From Rhodanobacter sp. 67-28 (lineage in GTDB: Bacteria > Pseudomonadota > Gammaproteobacteria > Xanthomonadales > Rhodanobacteraceae), in contig MKTU01000037.1 of assembly GCA_001898415.1 (NCBI GenBank), positions 27,550 to 83,464 of the forward strand: a stretch of 55,915 nt of DNA. Direction: 5' to 3'. The first letter of the stretch is position 1. The number at the start of each line of letters is the position of its first letter. Position numbers and translations under genes: made by a program. Below are positions 37,249 to 48,756 of the stretch, piece by piece. The notes below the pieces were generated by a model, which saw only the letters and a program-made list of their open reading frames with translations, searched no databases and was not told the DNA's origin.

Positions 37249-39258
37249 TTATTTGACGACGCGCTTCACCGCGTCGACCACGTGCGCCACGGTGAAGCCG
37301 AAGTGCTCGAACAGCTGCGGCGCCGGCGCCGAGGCGCCGAACGTGGTCATGCCGACCACCTCGCCGTCCAGACCCACGTACTTGCGCCAGAAATCGGCGG
37401 TGGCCGCTTCCACCGCCACGCGCGCGCGGCACCAGAGCGGCAGCACGCCTTCGCGGTATTCCAGCGGCTGCGCGTCGAACACCTCGGTGCACGGCATCGA
37501 CACCACGCGCACGGCCACGCCCTGCTGCGCCAGCGCGCGCGACGCCTCCATCGCCAGTTCCACTTCCGAACCGGTGGCGATCAGGATCGCCTGGAACTTC
37601 GTGTCCAGCGGATCGGACAGCACGTAGCCGCCGCGCAGGATGTCGGCGACCTGCTGCTCGCTGCGCTGCTGGTGCCTGAGGTTCTGCCGCGAGAAGATCA
37701 GGCACGACGGCGCGCCCTTGCGCTCGATCGCCGCCTTCCACGACGCCGCCGATTCCACCGCATCGCACGGACGCCACAGCTGGTTGTTCGGGATGTAGCG
37801 CAGGCTCGCCATGTGCTCCACCGGCTGATGGGTCGGGCCGTCCTCGCCCAGGCCGATCGAGTCGTGCGTGTAAACGTGGATCGCATGGGCCGGGATCAGC
37901 GCACTCATGCGCACCGCATTGCGCGCGTAGTCGGAGAACACCAGGAACGTCGCGTCGTACGGGATGAAGCCGCCATGCAGCGCCACGCCGTTGGCGATCG
38001 CGGTCATGCCGAACTCGCGCACGCCGTAATAGACGTAGTTGCCCTTGCCGTCCGCGCTGTCGCCGGTGGCGGCGTCGAGGCTGCCCTTCCACTTGGTCAG
38101 GTTGGAGCCGGCCAGGTCGGCCGAGCCGCCGATCAGCTCCGGCAGCAGCGGCGCGAACGCTTCGATGCTCATCTGCGAAGCCTTGCGCGAGGCCACTTCG
38201 GGACCGTCGGCCTGCAGCTTGTCGATGAACGCCTGCGACTTCGCGGCCCAGTCGGCCGGCAGTTCGCCGCGCATGCGGCGCTTGAACTCGGCGGCCAGTT
38301 CCGGATGCGCGGCGGCGTACCTGGCGAACGCATCGTTCCAGGCCTGTTCGGCGGCGGCGCCCTTGGCCTTGTGATCCCAACCGGCATAGATCTCGGCCGG
38401 GATCTCGAACGGTGCGTACTTCCAGCCCAGCTGCTCGCGCGCGGCGGCGATCTCGTCCTTGCCCAGCGGCGCGCCGTGGCTTTCCTCCTTGCCCTGCTTG
38501 TGCGGCGCACCGAAGCCGATGACGGTTTTCGCGCAGATCAGGGTGGGCTTGTCGTGCTGCGTGGTGGCCTTGGCGATCGCCTGTTTGATCGCCTCGGCAT
38601 CGTGCCCGTCCACGCCGCGGATCACGTTCCAGCCGTACGCCTCGAAGCGCGCCGGGGTGTCGTCGGTGAACCAGCCATGGACTTCACCGTCGATCGAGAT
38701 GCCGTTGTCGTCGTAGATCGCCACCAGCTTGCCCAAGCCCCAGGTGCCGGCCAGCGAGGCGACTTCGTGCGAGATGCCTTCCATCAGGCAGCCGTCGCCG
38801 AGGAAGGCGTAGGTGTGGTGATCGACCACATCGTGGCCCGGACGGTTGAAATGCGCCGCCAGTACCTTCTCGGCCAGCGCGAAGCCGACCGCATTCGCCA
38901 GGCCCTGGCCGAGCGGACCGGTGGTGGTCTCCACTCCCGGCGTTTCGCTGGCTTCCGGGTGGCCGGCGGTCTTCGAATGCAGCTGGCGGAAGCGCTTGAG
39001 CTGGTCCATCGGCAGGTCGAAGCCGGTCAGGTGCAGCAGCGCGTACTGCAGCATCGAGCCGTGGCCGTTGGACAGCACGAAGCGGTCGCGGTTGGGCCAC
39101 TTCGGGTTGGCCGGATTGAACTGCAGGAAGTCGTTCCACAGCACCTCGGCGAGGTCGGCCATGCCCATCGGCATGCCCGGATGACCGGACTTGGCCGCTT
39201 CCACGGCGTCCATGGCAAGGGCTCGCACGGCGTTGGCGAGTTCGCGGCGGGTGGTCAT
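37249..39258 (-). CDS. tkt: Transketolase
   Basis: A 669-residue thiamine-diphosphate enzyme of the non-oxidative pentose phosphate pathway and full family length. [15 protein letters not shown] and [17 protein letters not shown] lie at the N-terminus, the ThDP/Mg motif at [18 protein letters not shown]...DDNGISIDG, and the pyrimidine domain at [16 protein letters not shown]. The C-terminal domain has [11 protein letters not shown] and [11 protein letters not shown]. It sits among pgk, aldolase, pyk and gap, so this is a loose central-carbon cluster, though strands alternate and no operon with pgk is possible. Confidence 0.97.
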   Translation of the reverse strand: MTTRRELANAVRALAMDAVEAAKSGHPGMPMGMADLAEVLWNDFLQFNPANPKWPNRDRFVLSNGHGSMLQYALLHLTGFDLPMDQLKRFRQLHSKTAGHPEASETPGVETTTGPLGQGLANAVGFALAEKVLAAHFNRPGHDVVDHHTYAFLGDGCLMEGISHEVASLAGTWGLGKLVAIYDDNGISIDGEVHGWFTDDTPARFEAYGWNVIRGVDGHDAEAIKQAIAKATTQHDKPTLICAKTVIGFGAPHKQGKEESHGAPLGKDEIAAAREQLGWKYAPFEIPAEIYAGWDHKAKGAAAEQAWNDAFARYAAAHPELAAEFKRRMRGELPADWAAKSQAFIDKLQADGPEVASRKASQMSIEAFAPLLPELIGGSADLAGSNLTKWKGSLDAATGDSADGKGNYVYYGVREFGMTAIANGVALHGGFIPYDATFLVFSDYARNAVRMSALIPAHAIHVYTHDSIGLGEDGPTHQPVEHMASLRYIPNNQLWRPCDAVESAASWKAAIERKGAPSCLIFSRQNLRHQQRSEQQVADILRGGYVLSDPLDTKFQAILIATGSEVELAMEASRALAQQGVAVRVVSMPCTEVFDAQPLEYREGVLPLWCRARVAVEAATADFWRKYVGLDGEVVGMTTFGASAPAPQLFEHFGFTVAHVVDAVKRVVK

Positions 39259-39513
39259 CGGGCGTCTCCGGAGGGTGCAAAAGCGCCCATTGTCGCCGAT
39301 CCGGTCGCGCGGTGTCGCGCGCCGGACACGGCCCGGGGCGCGGCCCGCATTCGACCGGCTTAATCTGCGCTTAATACTGAACTAATGAGTATTGAATCTT
39401 TCGGGGCACCACCCATCTAAGTCTTCGTGTCGCCGCCCGTCTTGGGCGGGGCGCATTCGACAAACGGCCCTCCCCATCCGGGGCCAACTGTCCTGACCAT
39501 TGGAGCCTCATCC

Positions 39514-40113
39514 ATGAAAACCAAGAAAACACTGCTCGCCCTCGCCCTCGTCTCTGCCGGCCTGGTGGCCGTCCCCGCCGCCTTCGCGCAGAACGCGCCC
39601 GCCGACAACGCCGGCTGGTTCGTCAACGGCAACATCGGCCGCACCGCGATCAACCAGGGGCCGTACGACGGCCATGACACCGGCTATGCCTTGAACGGCG
39701 GCTACCGTTGGTCGCTGGCGCCGAACTTCGCGCTGGGCGCCGAGGTGGGCTACAACGACCTGGGCAACATCCACGCCAAGAACATCTTCAACAGCGACCC
39801 GGTGATCGCCGACAACAAGTCGCAGCTGCACGGCTGGACGGTGGGCGCCAACGCCCGGCTGGACATGACCCCGAACTGGTACCTCAGCGGTCGCGCGGGC
39901 CTGTACAGCTGGACCGGTCACGGCATGAACAACGACGTGAACCCGATCCGCAAGAGCCTGGACGACAACAGCTGGTACGCCGGCGCAGGCATCGGCTACA
40001 ACATCACCCCGCAGCTCAGCGTGGGCGTGAACTACGACTACTTCGACGCCAGCAAGGACCACGTGAACCTCAGCACGGACATGGTCTCGGCCAGCGCCGA
40101 ATACCGCTTCTGA
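39514..40113 (+). CDS. Small outer-membrane beta-barrel protein (OmpW/OmpA-barrel type), copy 1
   Basis: A 199-residue protein with a signal peptide (MKTKKTLLALALVSAGLVAVPAAFA). It then has alternating aromatic/glycine strands of an eight-stranded barrel (GYALNGGYRWSLAPNFALGAEVGYNDLG; WYAGAGIGYNITPQLSVGVNYDYF) and a C-terminal SAEYRF ending in Phe, the outer-membrane assembly signal. No periplasmic OmpA domain. The adjacent gene at 40295 is a diverged copy. The upstream 255 nt includes an AT-rich stretch (around 39360-39400) that could hold the promoter. Function unknown, probably porin-like or structural. Confidence 0.88.
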   Translation: MKTKKTLLALALVSAGLVAVPAAFAQNAPADNAGWFVNGNIGRTAINQGPYDGHDTGYALNGGYRWSLAPNFALGAEVGYNDLGNIHAKNIFNSDPVIADNKSQLHGWTVGANARLDMTPNWYLSGRAGLYSWTGHGMNNDVNPIRKSLDDNSWYAGAGIGYNITPQLSVGVNYDYFDASKDHVNLSTDMVSASAEYRF

Positions 40114-40161
40114 TCCGCAGAGGTTGATTCCGACATCGCGTCGGGATGTTCACCTACAAGA

Positions 40162-40190
40162 AGAGGGCGCCTGAGGGCGCTCTCTTTCTT
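40162..40190 (+). terminator. Intrinsic terminator after barrel gene 1
   Basis: A 10-bp stem with one G-U pair (AGAGGGCGCC / GGCGCTCTCT), a TGAG loop and then TTCTT. It is 48 nt after the stop codon, so the second barrel gene likely has its own promoter. Confidence 0.75.
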
Positions 40191-40294
40191 TATGCGAACT
40201 GCGCCACATATAAAATACGTGGTTGGCGCCTTGCGTCCCGACGCGCAGGACTGCGACAGGAAAGATCGGGAAACACCACAACAGGGGATTTCAA

Positions 40295-40873
40295 ATGAAA
40301 AACTCACTCTTGACGCTGGCCGCTCTGGCCGGTGCGACGTTGGCCACGGCCAGCGTGCAGGCAAAGGATCTCACCGGCGGTTTCGTCAACCTCGGCGCCG
40401 GTCGCGTGAGCTACCACGCCACGTTGGACAACTACGACCTCGGCAGCGAACACGGCACGGCCGTCATTCTCAACGCCGGCTACCGCACCCAGTTCATCGG
40501 CTTCGAGGCGGGCTACACCGACCTCGGCAGCATCAGCAGCCGCGATGGCACCACCTACGCCAAACTCTCGGGTGACGGCTGGACCGCAGGCATCAACGGT
40601 CACTTCAACCCGACCGACGCCTGGTACATCTCCGCGCGCGGCGGCGCCTTCGTGTGGAAGCTGCACGGCACGGCGCAGTCCAGCGATCCGGCCAACTCGT
40701 TCAACGAGAAGGCCAGCAGGCAGTCGCTGGGCTGGTATGCCGGCGTCGGCACCGGCTACGACATCAACAAGAGCTGGAGCATCGGCGCCAACTTCGATTA
40801 CTACAGCATCTCCAAGCAGGGCCTGGACATCGGCAACCGCATCTACACGGTGAGCGCCGAGTACCGCTTCTGA
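40295..40873 (+). CDS. Small outer-membrane beta-barrel protein, copy 2
   Basis: A 192-residue paralogue of the preceding gene: signal peptide MKNSLLTLAALAGATLATASVQA, barrel strands such as GTAVILNAGYRTQFIGFEAGYTDLG and WYAGVGTGYDINKSWSIGAN, and the same YTVSAEYRF C-terminus. The pair probably arose by tandem duplication. A possible -10 element (TATAAAAT, 40209-40216) lies about 80 nt upstream of the start, and terminators flank the gene on both sides, so it is likely monocistronic and separately controlled from copy 1. Confidence 0.88.
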   Translation: MKNSLLTLAALAGATLATASVQAKDLTGGFVNLGAGRVSYHATLDNYDLGSEHGTAVILNAGYRTQFIGFEAGYTDLGSISSRDGTTYAKLSGDGWTAGINGHFNPTDAWYISARGGAFVWKLHGTAQSSDPANSFNEKASRQSLGWYAGVGTGYDINKSWSIGANFDYYSISKQGLDIGNRIYTVSAEYRF

Positions 40874-40890
40874 ACTCCATCGCGTGACGC

Positions 40891-40922
40891 AAAAAAGGGC
40901 GCCGCAAGGCGCCCTTTTCTTC
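40891..40922. terminator. Bidirectional intrinsic terminator
   Basis: A perfect 11-bp stem, AAAAGGGCGCC / GGCGCCCTTTT, with a GCAA loop; A-run and T-run on either side make it work in both directions. It ends the second barrel gene (plus) and the class I aldolase gene (minus). Confidence 0.88.
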
Positions 40923-40929
40923 TCTGCCG

Positions 40930-40958
40930 ATTCCCTGTTCCCTATTCCCTATTCCCCG
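40930..40958. repeat. Short array of TTCCCTA-type heptamers
   Basis: TTCCCTG, TTCCCTA, TTCCCTA, TTCCCCG in direct succession. The same unit (other strand GGGAATA) builds the large inverted array at 34321-34434. It has no facing arm here. It lies just beyond the bidirectional terminator in the 3' flank of the aldolase gene. Confidence 0.65.
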
Positions 40959-40970
40959 CCTGAAAGGCAA

Positions 40971-41975
40971 TCAGCCGTTCCACTGCCCCAGCGCCGCCAG
41001 GCCATTGTCCCTGGCGCGGGCGTGAACGATCTTCTGCGCGTCGGCGACGTTGCCCTTCAGGTCCTTCGACCACAACTGCAGCGCGGCCTGCTGCATCGCG
41101 CGGCCGTAGGAGAACGACAGCGGCCACGGGTGCGGGCCGATCTGGTTCATCGCGTTGAGGTGCGCGGTGGACTGCTGGTCGCTCTGGCCACCGGAAAGGA
41201 ACACGATGCCCGGCAGCGCTGCCGGCACGGTGGACTTGAGCACGCGCACGGTGGCCTCGGCTACTTCACCGACCTCGGCCTGCTCCTCGCAATCCTTGCC
41301 GGGGATGACCATGCTGACCTTCAGGATGGTGCCTTCCAGCATCACGTTCTGCTCGTACAGCGCATTGAACAGGCTGCGCAGCACGGCTTCGTGCACTTCG
41401 TAGCTGACTTCGATGGTGTGGTCGCCGTCCATGATCACTTCGGGCTCGACCATCGGCACCAGGCCGGCCTCCTGGCACAGCGCGGCGTAACGAGCCAGCA
41501 CGTGGCAGTTCGCCTCGATCGCGGTGGAGCTGGGGTTTTCCTCGGAGATGTTGATCACCGCGCGCCACTTGGCGAACTGGGCGCCCAGCTTCGCGTATTC
41601 CTGCAGGCGTTCGCGCAGGCCGTCGAGGCCTTCGGTGACCACGTCGCCGGGGAAACCGGCCAGCGGCTGCGGGCCCTTGTCGACCTTGATGCCGGGGATG
41701 ATGCCGTTCTTCTTCATCACCTGGGTGAACGGCACGCCGTCCTTGGTGGACTGGCGGATCGTCTCGTCGAACAGGATCGCGCCGGAGATGTGCTCGGACA
41801 GGCCCGGCGTGGTCAGCAGCAACTCGCGGTAGGCGCGCCGGTTCTCCTCGGTGTTCTCGATGCCGACGGCCTCGAAGCGCTTGCGGATGGTGTTGGTCGA
41901 CTCGTCGATCGCGATGATGCCCTTGCCGGGCGCAACCATCGCCAGGGCGACGCTTTCGAGATCTTCAATGCTCAT
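40971..41975 (-). CDS. fda: Class I fructose-bisphosphate aldolase
   Basis: A 334-residue aldolase of the Schiff-base class (IAIDESTNTIRKRF; MVEPEVIMDGDHTIEV; the active-site lysine lies in the GTILKVSMVIPGKDC block; FLSGGQSDQQS). It cleaves fructose-1,6-bisphosphate without a metal. Most proteobacteria use class II, while Xanthomonas and relatives keep this eukaryote-like class I enzyme. The ATG at 41975 is 6 nt after GGAG; the 24-codon upstream extension has no support. A perfect TATAAT lies 87 nt upstream. Confidence 0.95.
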   Translation of the reverse strand: MSIEDLESVALAMVAPGKGIIAIDESTNTIRKRFEAVGIENTEENRRAYRELLLTTPGLSEHISGAILFDETIRQSTKDGVPFTQVMKKNGIIPGIKVDKGPQPLAGFPGDVVTEGLDGLRERLQEYAKLGAQFAKWRAVINISEENPSSTAIEANCHVLARYAALCQEAGLVPMVEPEVIMDGDHTIEVSYEVHEAVLRSLFNALYEQNVMLEGTILKVSMVIPGKDCEEQAEVGEVAEATVRVLKSTVPAALPGIVFLSGGQSDQQSTAHLNAMNQIGPHPWPLSFSYGRAMQQAALQLWSKDLKGNVADAQKIVHARARDNGLAALGQWNG

Positions 41976-42061
41976 TGGTGACTCCGCGATGGTGGGGGCG
42001 ATGCCCGGCCACCCATGGTGGGCGCCGCCTCGAGAACGAAGCGGCATGGTGAAAAACGCCG

Positions 42062-42067
42062 ATTATA
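42062..42067 (-). promoter_or_regulatory. -10 element upstream of the aldolase gene
   Basis: A perfect TATAAT on the minus strand, 87 nt before the aldolase start, in otherwise GC-rich DNA. No good -35 (CCCGTC at the matching distance), so it may be a weak or activator-dependent promoter. Confidence 0.45.
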
Positions 42068-42130
42068 GGCCAGATCGGGGCCACGACGGGCCGAAACGAC
42101 GCCGCACCCCGCAGGCACTGCCGGCTCAGC

Positions 42131-42571
42131 TCAGGCCGGGTAGCCGGGCAGCTTGCACGGGGCCATCAGCTGGGCGCGCGCGGCCGGGTCCTTGGGACCG
42201 TTGAACACCACGATGTAATACGTGGCCACCGGCTGGTGGATGTTGTTGTTCAGCGACGGGCCGTAGCGGAAATTGGCCACTGCGCTGCGCGCCATCGGGC
42301 CGAGGTCGCTCTTCGGCTCCACCTTGGCCACCTGCACGTCCATCGGCACGCCATCGGAACCGATGGTGTAGGTCACCGCCACGCAACCGGGCTTGTCCAG
42401 GTTGAGGCCGCTGTTGGGCGCATCCATCTGCACCTGGGTGTTGAGCAGGATCCAGTAGCGGTACAAGTCCTGCTGGTCAATCTTGACCGTCTGCGCCAGC
42501 ACCGGCGCTGCGACGCCCAGGGCGAGCGCGAACAGCACGCCGCGGCACACGGAGGAAAACGGGGTGTTCAT
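42131..42571 (-). CDS. Periplasmic TonB-C-terminal-domain-like protein
   Basis: A 146-residue secreted protein. The signal peptide runs to VLAQ (about residue 27). The mature part carries VAVTYTIGSDGVPMDVQVAKVEP followed by MARSAVANFRYGPS, the beta-alpha-beta pattern of the TonB C-terminal domain family. It has no N-terminal membrane anchor of a true TonB and no proline-rich spacer, so it is not a full energy transducer; many such stand-alone domains have unknown roles. Start ATG 42571 with GGAG 7 nt upstream. It lies between the pyk and aldolase genes on the same strand. Confidence 0.78.
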   Translation of the reverse strand: MNTPFSSVCRGVLFALALGVAAPVLAQTVKIDQQDLYRYWILLNTQVQMDAPNSGLNLDKPGCVAVTYTIGSDGVPMDVQVAKVEPKSDLGPMARSAVANFRYGPSLNNNIHQPVATYYIVVFNGPKDPAARAQLMAPCKLPGYPA

Positions 42572-42665
42572 GGCAGGCTCCGGCAACGTGTCGATGGCCA
42601 CAGTGTAGCTGCCTGCATGCCGCGCCAGCGTCAACGATGTCGCGGCGACGCGGCCGGTTCAGGCT

Positions 42666-44138
42666 TCACAGGTCGCGCAGGCTGTCGATGGTGCCGTCGG
42701 GGCCGACCGCGAGCAGCTTCAGCGTGTTGGTGCCGCCGACGTGGCCGACGCGGTCGCCGTAGGTGATCACCACGCTGTCACCCTGGACCAGCCTGTCCTG
42801 TTCGAACAGCAGGCGCACCGCGGCGCGGGTGGAAGCGGCCATGCTCTGCTTCTCGCCGTGGCTGAACTCCACCGGCTGCACGTCGCGCAGCAGCTGCATG
42901 CGCCGCCGTGCGGAGGCCGACGGCGACATGCCGTAGATCGGCACCGCGCTGCGGTAGCGCGACAGCCATTGCGCGGTGGCGCCGGATTCGGTCAGTGCCA
43001 CGATCGCCCGCACGCCGAGCTGGCCGGCCAGCATCATCGCGGCCAGCGCGATCGCCTGGTCGGTGCGGTCGAGCCGGTGGCCGCCGGCGGAGAGGTCGTC
43101 CTTGGGCTCGAACTGGCGCTCGGCGCCGAGGCAGATCCGCGTCATCGCGGCCACCGCCTTGTCCGGATGCGCACCGGCGGCGGTTTCCTCCGACAGCATC
43201 ACCGCATCGGTGCCGTCGATCACGGCATTGGCCACGTCGAGCACTTCGGCGCGGGTCGGGATCGGCGAGCGCACCATCGACTGCAGCATCTGGGTGGCGG
43301 TGATCACCGCGCGATTGCGCTGCACTGCCTCGCGGATGATCTTCTTCTGCAGGCCGGGCAGCTCGGCATCGCCGATCTCCACGCCCAGGTCGCCGCGCGC
43401 CACCATCACCACGTCGGAGGCGTCGATGATCTCGCCCAGTACCGGGATGGCGTCGGCGCGCTCGATCTTGGCCACCAGCGCGGCACGCCCGCCGGCCAGC
43501 TTGAGCAGGCGGCGGGCCTGGTGCATGTCGTCGGCCGAACGCACGAAGGACACGGCGAGGAAATCCGCGCCGATCTCGGCGGCCAGCTGGATGTCCGCCT
43601 TGTCCTTGTCCGACAGCGCGTCGACGGAAAGCCCGCCGCCCTGCCGGTTGAGCCCCTTGCGGTTGGACAGCTTGCCGGCCACCAGCACCTCGCAGCGCAC
43701 TTCGCTGCCGACCACCTCGCGCACGGTGAGCCCCACCAGGCCGTCGTCCAGCAACAGCACGTCACCGGCGCTCACGTCATCGGGCAAGCCGTAATAGCTC
43801 ACGCCCACGCGGGTGGCGTCGCCGGGCGGCACGCCGGGGCGGCAATCGAGCACGAAGCTGGCACCTTCGACCAGCTGCACCGGGCCGTCGGCGAAGGTCT
43901 CGATGCGGATCTTCGGCCCCTGCAGATCGGCCAGCACGCCGACCTCGCGGCCCGCAGCCTCGGCCGCTTCGCGCACCGCCCGCGCGCGGGCGCGGTGATC
44001 ATCGGGCGCGCCGTGCGAGAGGTTGAGGCGCACGACGTCGACGCCTTCGTCGATGAGCTTGCGCAGCGCGCCCGGTGCGTCAGTGGCCGGGCCGAGGGTG
44101 GCGACGATCTTGGTGCGGCGGATTTTGGAAATGAGCAT
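42666..44138 (-). CDS. pyk: Pyruvate kinase
   Basis: A 490-residue glycolytic enzyme converting phosphoenolpyruvate and ADP to pyruvate and ATP. KIRRTKIVATLGPAT is at the N-terminus, VRLNLSHG and VLADLQGPKIRI follow, the catalytic Lys is in LVAKIER, MVARGDLGVEI is the metal-binding loop, and the ATQMLQSM block follows. The C-terminal regulatory domain is complete. Length fits the type II (PykA-like) enzymes. It lies in the central-carbon group with gap, the aldolase and tkt. Confidence 0.96.
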   Translation of the reverse strand: MLISKIRRTKIVATLGPATDAPGALRKLIDEGVDVVRLNLSHGAPDDHRARARAVREAAEAAGREVGVLADLQGPKIRIETFADGPVQLVEGASFVLDCRPGVPPGDATRVGVSYYGLPDDVSAGDVLLLDDGLVGLTVREVVGSEVRCEVLVAGKLSNRKGLNRQGGGLSVDALSDKDKADIQLAAEIGADFLAVSFVRSADDMHQARRLLKLAGGRAALVAKIERADAIPVLGEIIDASDVVMVARGDLGVEIGDAELPGLQKKIIREAVQRNRAVITATQMLQSMVRSPIPTRAEVLDVANAVIDGTDAVMLSEETAAGAHPDKAVAAMTRICLGAERQFEPKDDLSAGGHRLDRTDQAIALAAMMLAGQLGVRAIVALTESGATAQWLSRYRSAVPIYGMSPSASARRRMQLLRDVQPVEFSHGEKQSMAASTRAAVRLLFEQDRLVQGDSVVITYGDRVGHVGGTNTLKLLAVGPDGTIDSLRDL

Positions 44139-44183
44139 CAGCTGAGCCTAGCAGAATCGTCACGCCGCGCCGCCGGTCCACGC

Positions 44184-46188
<2,005 letters not shown>

Positions 46189-46211
46189 TCGCCTCCCACG
46201 CAAACCCCTAG

Positions 46212-46244
46212 GCCCGCGCCGACATCGTCGGCGCGGGCTTTTTC
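46212..46244. terminator. Intrinsic terminator after gap
   Basis: A perfect 12-bp stem GCCCGCGCCGAC / GTCGGCGCGGGC, ATC loop, then TTTTTC. It ends gap 24 nt after the stop and lies 16 nt beyond the stop of the convergent NO reductase, though without a T-run in that direction. Confidence 0.92.
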
Positions 46245-46259
46245 ATGTGCGGCGGCGGC

Positions 46260-48569
46260 TCAGCGCGCTTGTGCCCGGGCGTCCGCCCGCACGCCGAGCC
46301 AGCCCTTGACCGAGGCGATCACCAGCGGAATCGCGCCGAAGCCGATGAAGATCAGGTCGCCGGGCAGGCGCAGCCACTCCACCAGGTGCGAACGCGACGT
46401 GGCCATGTACTCCACGCTGCGCGCGTGCCAGTAGCCGTGCTCGACCACGTCCCACAGCTGCATCACCCCGCTGGGGAACAGGCTCATCAGGATCATCAGC
46501 ATCAGGCCGATATTGGTCCCCCAGAAGGCCACCTTGACGTACTTCTCGATGCCCGGCCAGCGCGCGTCGCTGCTGACCTGGCGCAGGCAGAACACCATCA
46601 GCGCGATCGCCAGCATGCCGAACACGCCCATCAGTGCCGCATGGCCATGGGTCGGCGTGACCTGGGTGCCCACTTCGTAGTAGCTGACGATCGGCAGGTT
46701 GAGGAAGAAGCCGAACATGCCCGCGCCGACGAAGTTCCAGAAGCCCACCGCCATCAGGAAGTAGAACGTCCACTTGTGCGGCACCCTGACCGACTTGCCG
46801 CACACGGCGCAGTCGCCGCGGGTGGTACGCACGAAATCCCAGGCATCCAGCGTCAGCAGGGTCAACGGCACCACCTCGAGCACCGAGAACAGGGCCGACA
46901 AGGCCATGTTGAAGTTCGTGTGGCCGGTGAAGTACCAGTGGTGCCCGGTGCCGATCAGGCCGCCGAGGAAATACAGGATCGCGTCCAGGTAGATCACCCG
47001 CAGCGCCACGTTGCGTCGGGTCAGGCCCAGTTGGTAGAAGGTCAGCGCCACCACCGTGGTGGCGAAGAACTCGAAGAAGCCTTCCACCCACAGGTGGATG
47101 ATCCAGAAGCGCCAGGTATCGACCACCGTGTAGTTGGTCTTCGCGCCGAAGAACAGCGCCGGCACGTAGAACACCGGAATGGCGACGGCCGCGAACATGA
47201 ACATCTTCGCCAGCGGGCGTGCCGCCTCGTTGGCCACCGCACGCGGGCGTGCCAGCATCCACAGGATGACGAACCAGGCCAGCAGGCCGACCACCAGCAG
47301 GTACTGCCAGAACCGGCCCAGTTCCAGGTACTCCCAGCCCTGGTCGCCGAACCAGAACCACAGATGGCCCAGCTTCTGTTCGATGCCGGCCCAGACGCCG
47401 AGCAGGCTGCCGCCGATCACCACCACGAAGGCGGCAAACAGCAGGTGCACCCAGCCGGCGAGCCAGCGCGGCTCGTCATCCGGCGCACGCAGCGAGCGGC
47501 CGAGGAACAGGGCGGCGGCGACATACGCGGTGGCGATCCAGAAGATCGCCGTCTGCAGATGCCAGGTGCGCAGCAGGTTGCTGGGGAAGATGTTCTCCAG
47601 CTGGAAGCCGTAGAAACTGCCCGGGTCGGCGCGGAAGTGGGCCACGCCGCCGCCGACCAGGGTCTGCATCAGGAACAGCAAGGCCACCACCACGAAGAAC
47701 TTCATCAGCGCCCGCTGGCCCGCGCCGACCTGCCCCGGCAACAGCTGCGGGTGCACGTGGTGGCCGCGGCTGATCCAGCCCAGGTAGTCGAACTTGCCGA
47801 ACGCCAGCAGCACGGTCGCGATGCCGGCCAGCAGCACCAGCAGGCTCAGCGCGCTCCACAGCAAGGCACTGCCGGTGGCCACGTTGCCGACGCTGGGGTC
47901 GTAGGGGAAGTTGTTGGTATACGACGCCTCCGTGCCCGGCCGCGTCGCCACCGAGGCCCACGCCGCCCAGGTCACGAAGGCGGTGAACTGGTGCAACTCC
48001 ACCGGATCGCTGATCAGGCCCGGCTTGAGTCCCCCGTTTTTCGTCGGGTCCTTGAAATAGTCCGTCCAGTAGCCGATCTGCTGCCGGTAGGCGACGGCTT
48101 CGGCATCGGTCAGCTGCAGCACGCCGGTTTGCGCATCGTAGCGGTTGGTCTTCAGGACCACCGCCGTCTGCCCACGCACCGCGGCCTGCTGCTGCGCATC
48201 CAGCTCGCCCGGAGGCTTGCCGTACTGCTTGCCGGCGATCGCCGCCGCGGTGTCCACGCCCAGCCGGTGCAGTGCCTCGGCGGAGTAATCCGGCCCGAGG
48301 TAGGCGCCATGTCCCCAGATGCTGCCGTTGTCCATCAGGCCGTATTTGAGAAAGACCGCCTGGCCGTCGCGGATGTCGTCACCGCTGAACAGGGCCGTGC
48401 CCTGGGCATCGACCACCTGCGCGGGAATCGGTGGCGCGTTGCGATAGGCCAGCGAGGTGATCGCCAGCAATCCGGCAAAGCCGAACACCAACACGATCGC
48501 CACCGTTCGCAGCCACCATGGTGACAGTTCGGTATCGTCGTCGGTCAAGGGTTGCGCTGCCTCGTTCAT
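46260..48569 (-). CDS. norZ: Quinol-dependent nitric oxide reductase (single-subunit qNOR)
   Basis: A 769-residue inner-membrane enzyme reducing NO to N2O with quinol. An N-terminal hydrophilic domain follows the first membrane helix (DDIRDGQAVFLKYGLMDNGSIWGHGAYLG, as in NorC-fused qNOR), then about 12-13 membrane helices of the NorB/haem-copper oxidase fold. Haem/FeB ligand candidates are in HLWVEGFFEFFATT, GTGHHWYFTGH and THGHAALMGVFG, with the Glu typical of NORs in EGFFEFF. The start at 48569 follows GGAGGAG by 5 nt. It detoxifies NO or supports denitrification; nirK/nirS is absent from the window. No clear FNR/Dnr or NsrR box was seen upstream. Confidence 0.95.
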   Translation of the reverse strand: MNEAAQPLTDDDTELSPWWLRTVAIVLVFGFAGLLAITSLAYRNAPPIPAQVVDAQGTALFSGDDIRDGQAVFLKYGLMDNGSIWGHGAYLGPDYSAEALHRLGVDTAAAIAGKQYGKPPGELDAQQQAAVRGQTAVVLKTNRYDAQTGVLQLTDAEAVAYRQQIGYWTDYFKDPTKNGGLKPGLISDPVELHQFTAFVTWAAWASVATRPGTEASYTNNFPYDPSVGNVATGSALLWSALSLLVLLAGIATVLLAFGKFDYLGWISRGHHVHPQLLPGQVGAGQRALMKFFVVVALLFLMQTLVGGGVAHFRADPGSFYGFQLENIFPSNLLRTWHLQTAIFWIATAYVAAALFLGRSLRAPDDEPRWLAGWVHLLFAAFVVVIGGSLLGVWAGIEQKLGHLWFWFGDQGWEYLELGRFWQYLLVVGLLAWFVILWMLARPRAVANEAARPLAKMFMFAAVAIPVFYVPALFFGAKTNYTVVDTWRFWIIHLWVEGFFEFFATTVVALTFYQLGLTRRNVALRVIYLDAILYFLGGLIGTGHHWYFTGHTNFNMALSALFSVLEVVPLTLLTLDAWDFVRTTRGDCAVCGKSVRVPHKWTFYFLMAVGFWNFVGAGMFGFFLNLPIVSYYEVGTQVTPTHGHAALMGVFGMLAIALMVFCLRQVSSDARWPGIEKYVKVAFWGTNIGLMLMILMSLFPSGVMQLWDVVEHGYWHARSVEYMATSRSHLVEWLRLPGDLIFIGFGAIPLVIASVKGWLGVRADARAQAR

Positions 48570-48756
48570 CGTCGCTCCTCCGGCAAGATGAGTGCGCGCA
48601 AGCCTGTGGCGCAACAAGGCGGCGAAACGCTCCCGCCCTGCGTGTCGAACCGGCTCGCGCGGATCGATGCGGTGGTTCTGGTTCCCCCGTCAACGCATCG
48701 CCCGCCTACCATAAACCTTTTTGCTCCCCCGCAGCAGGGCGACGTGCCGGGTGGAC

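Noticed and set aside
48570..48756. FNR/Dnr box (TTGAT-N4-ATCAA) or NsrR site upstream of the NO reductase
   Set aside because: No site with both half-sites was found by eye on either strand; only partial matches such as GATCGATG.
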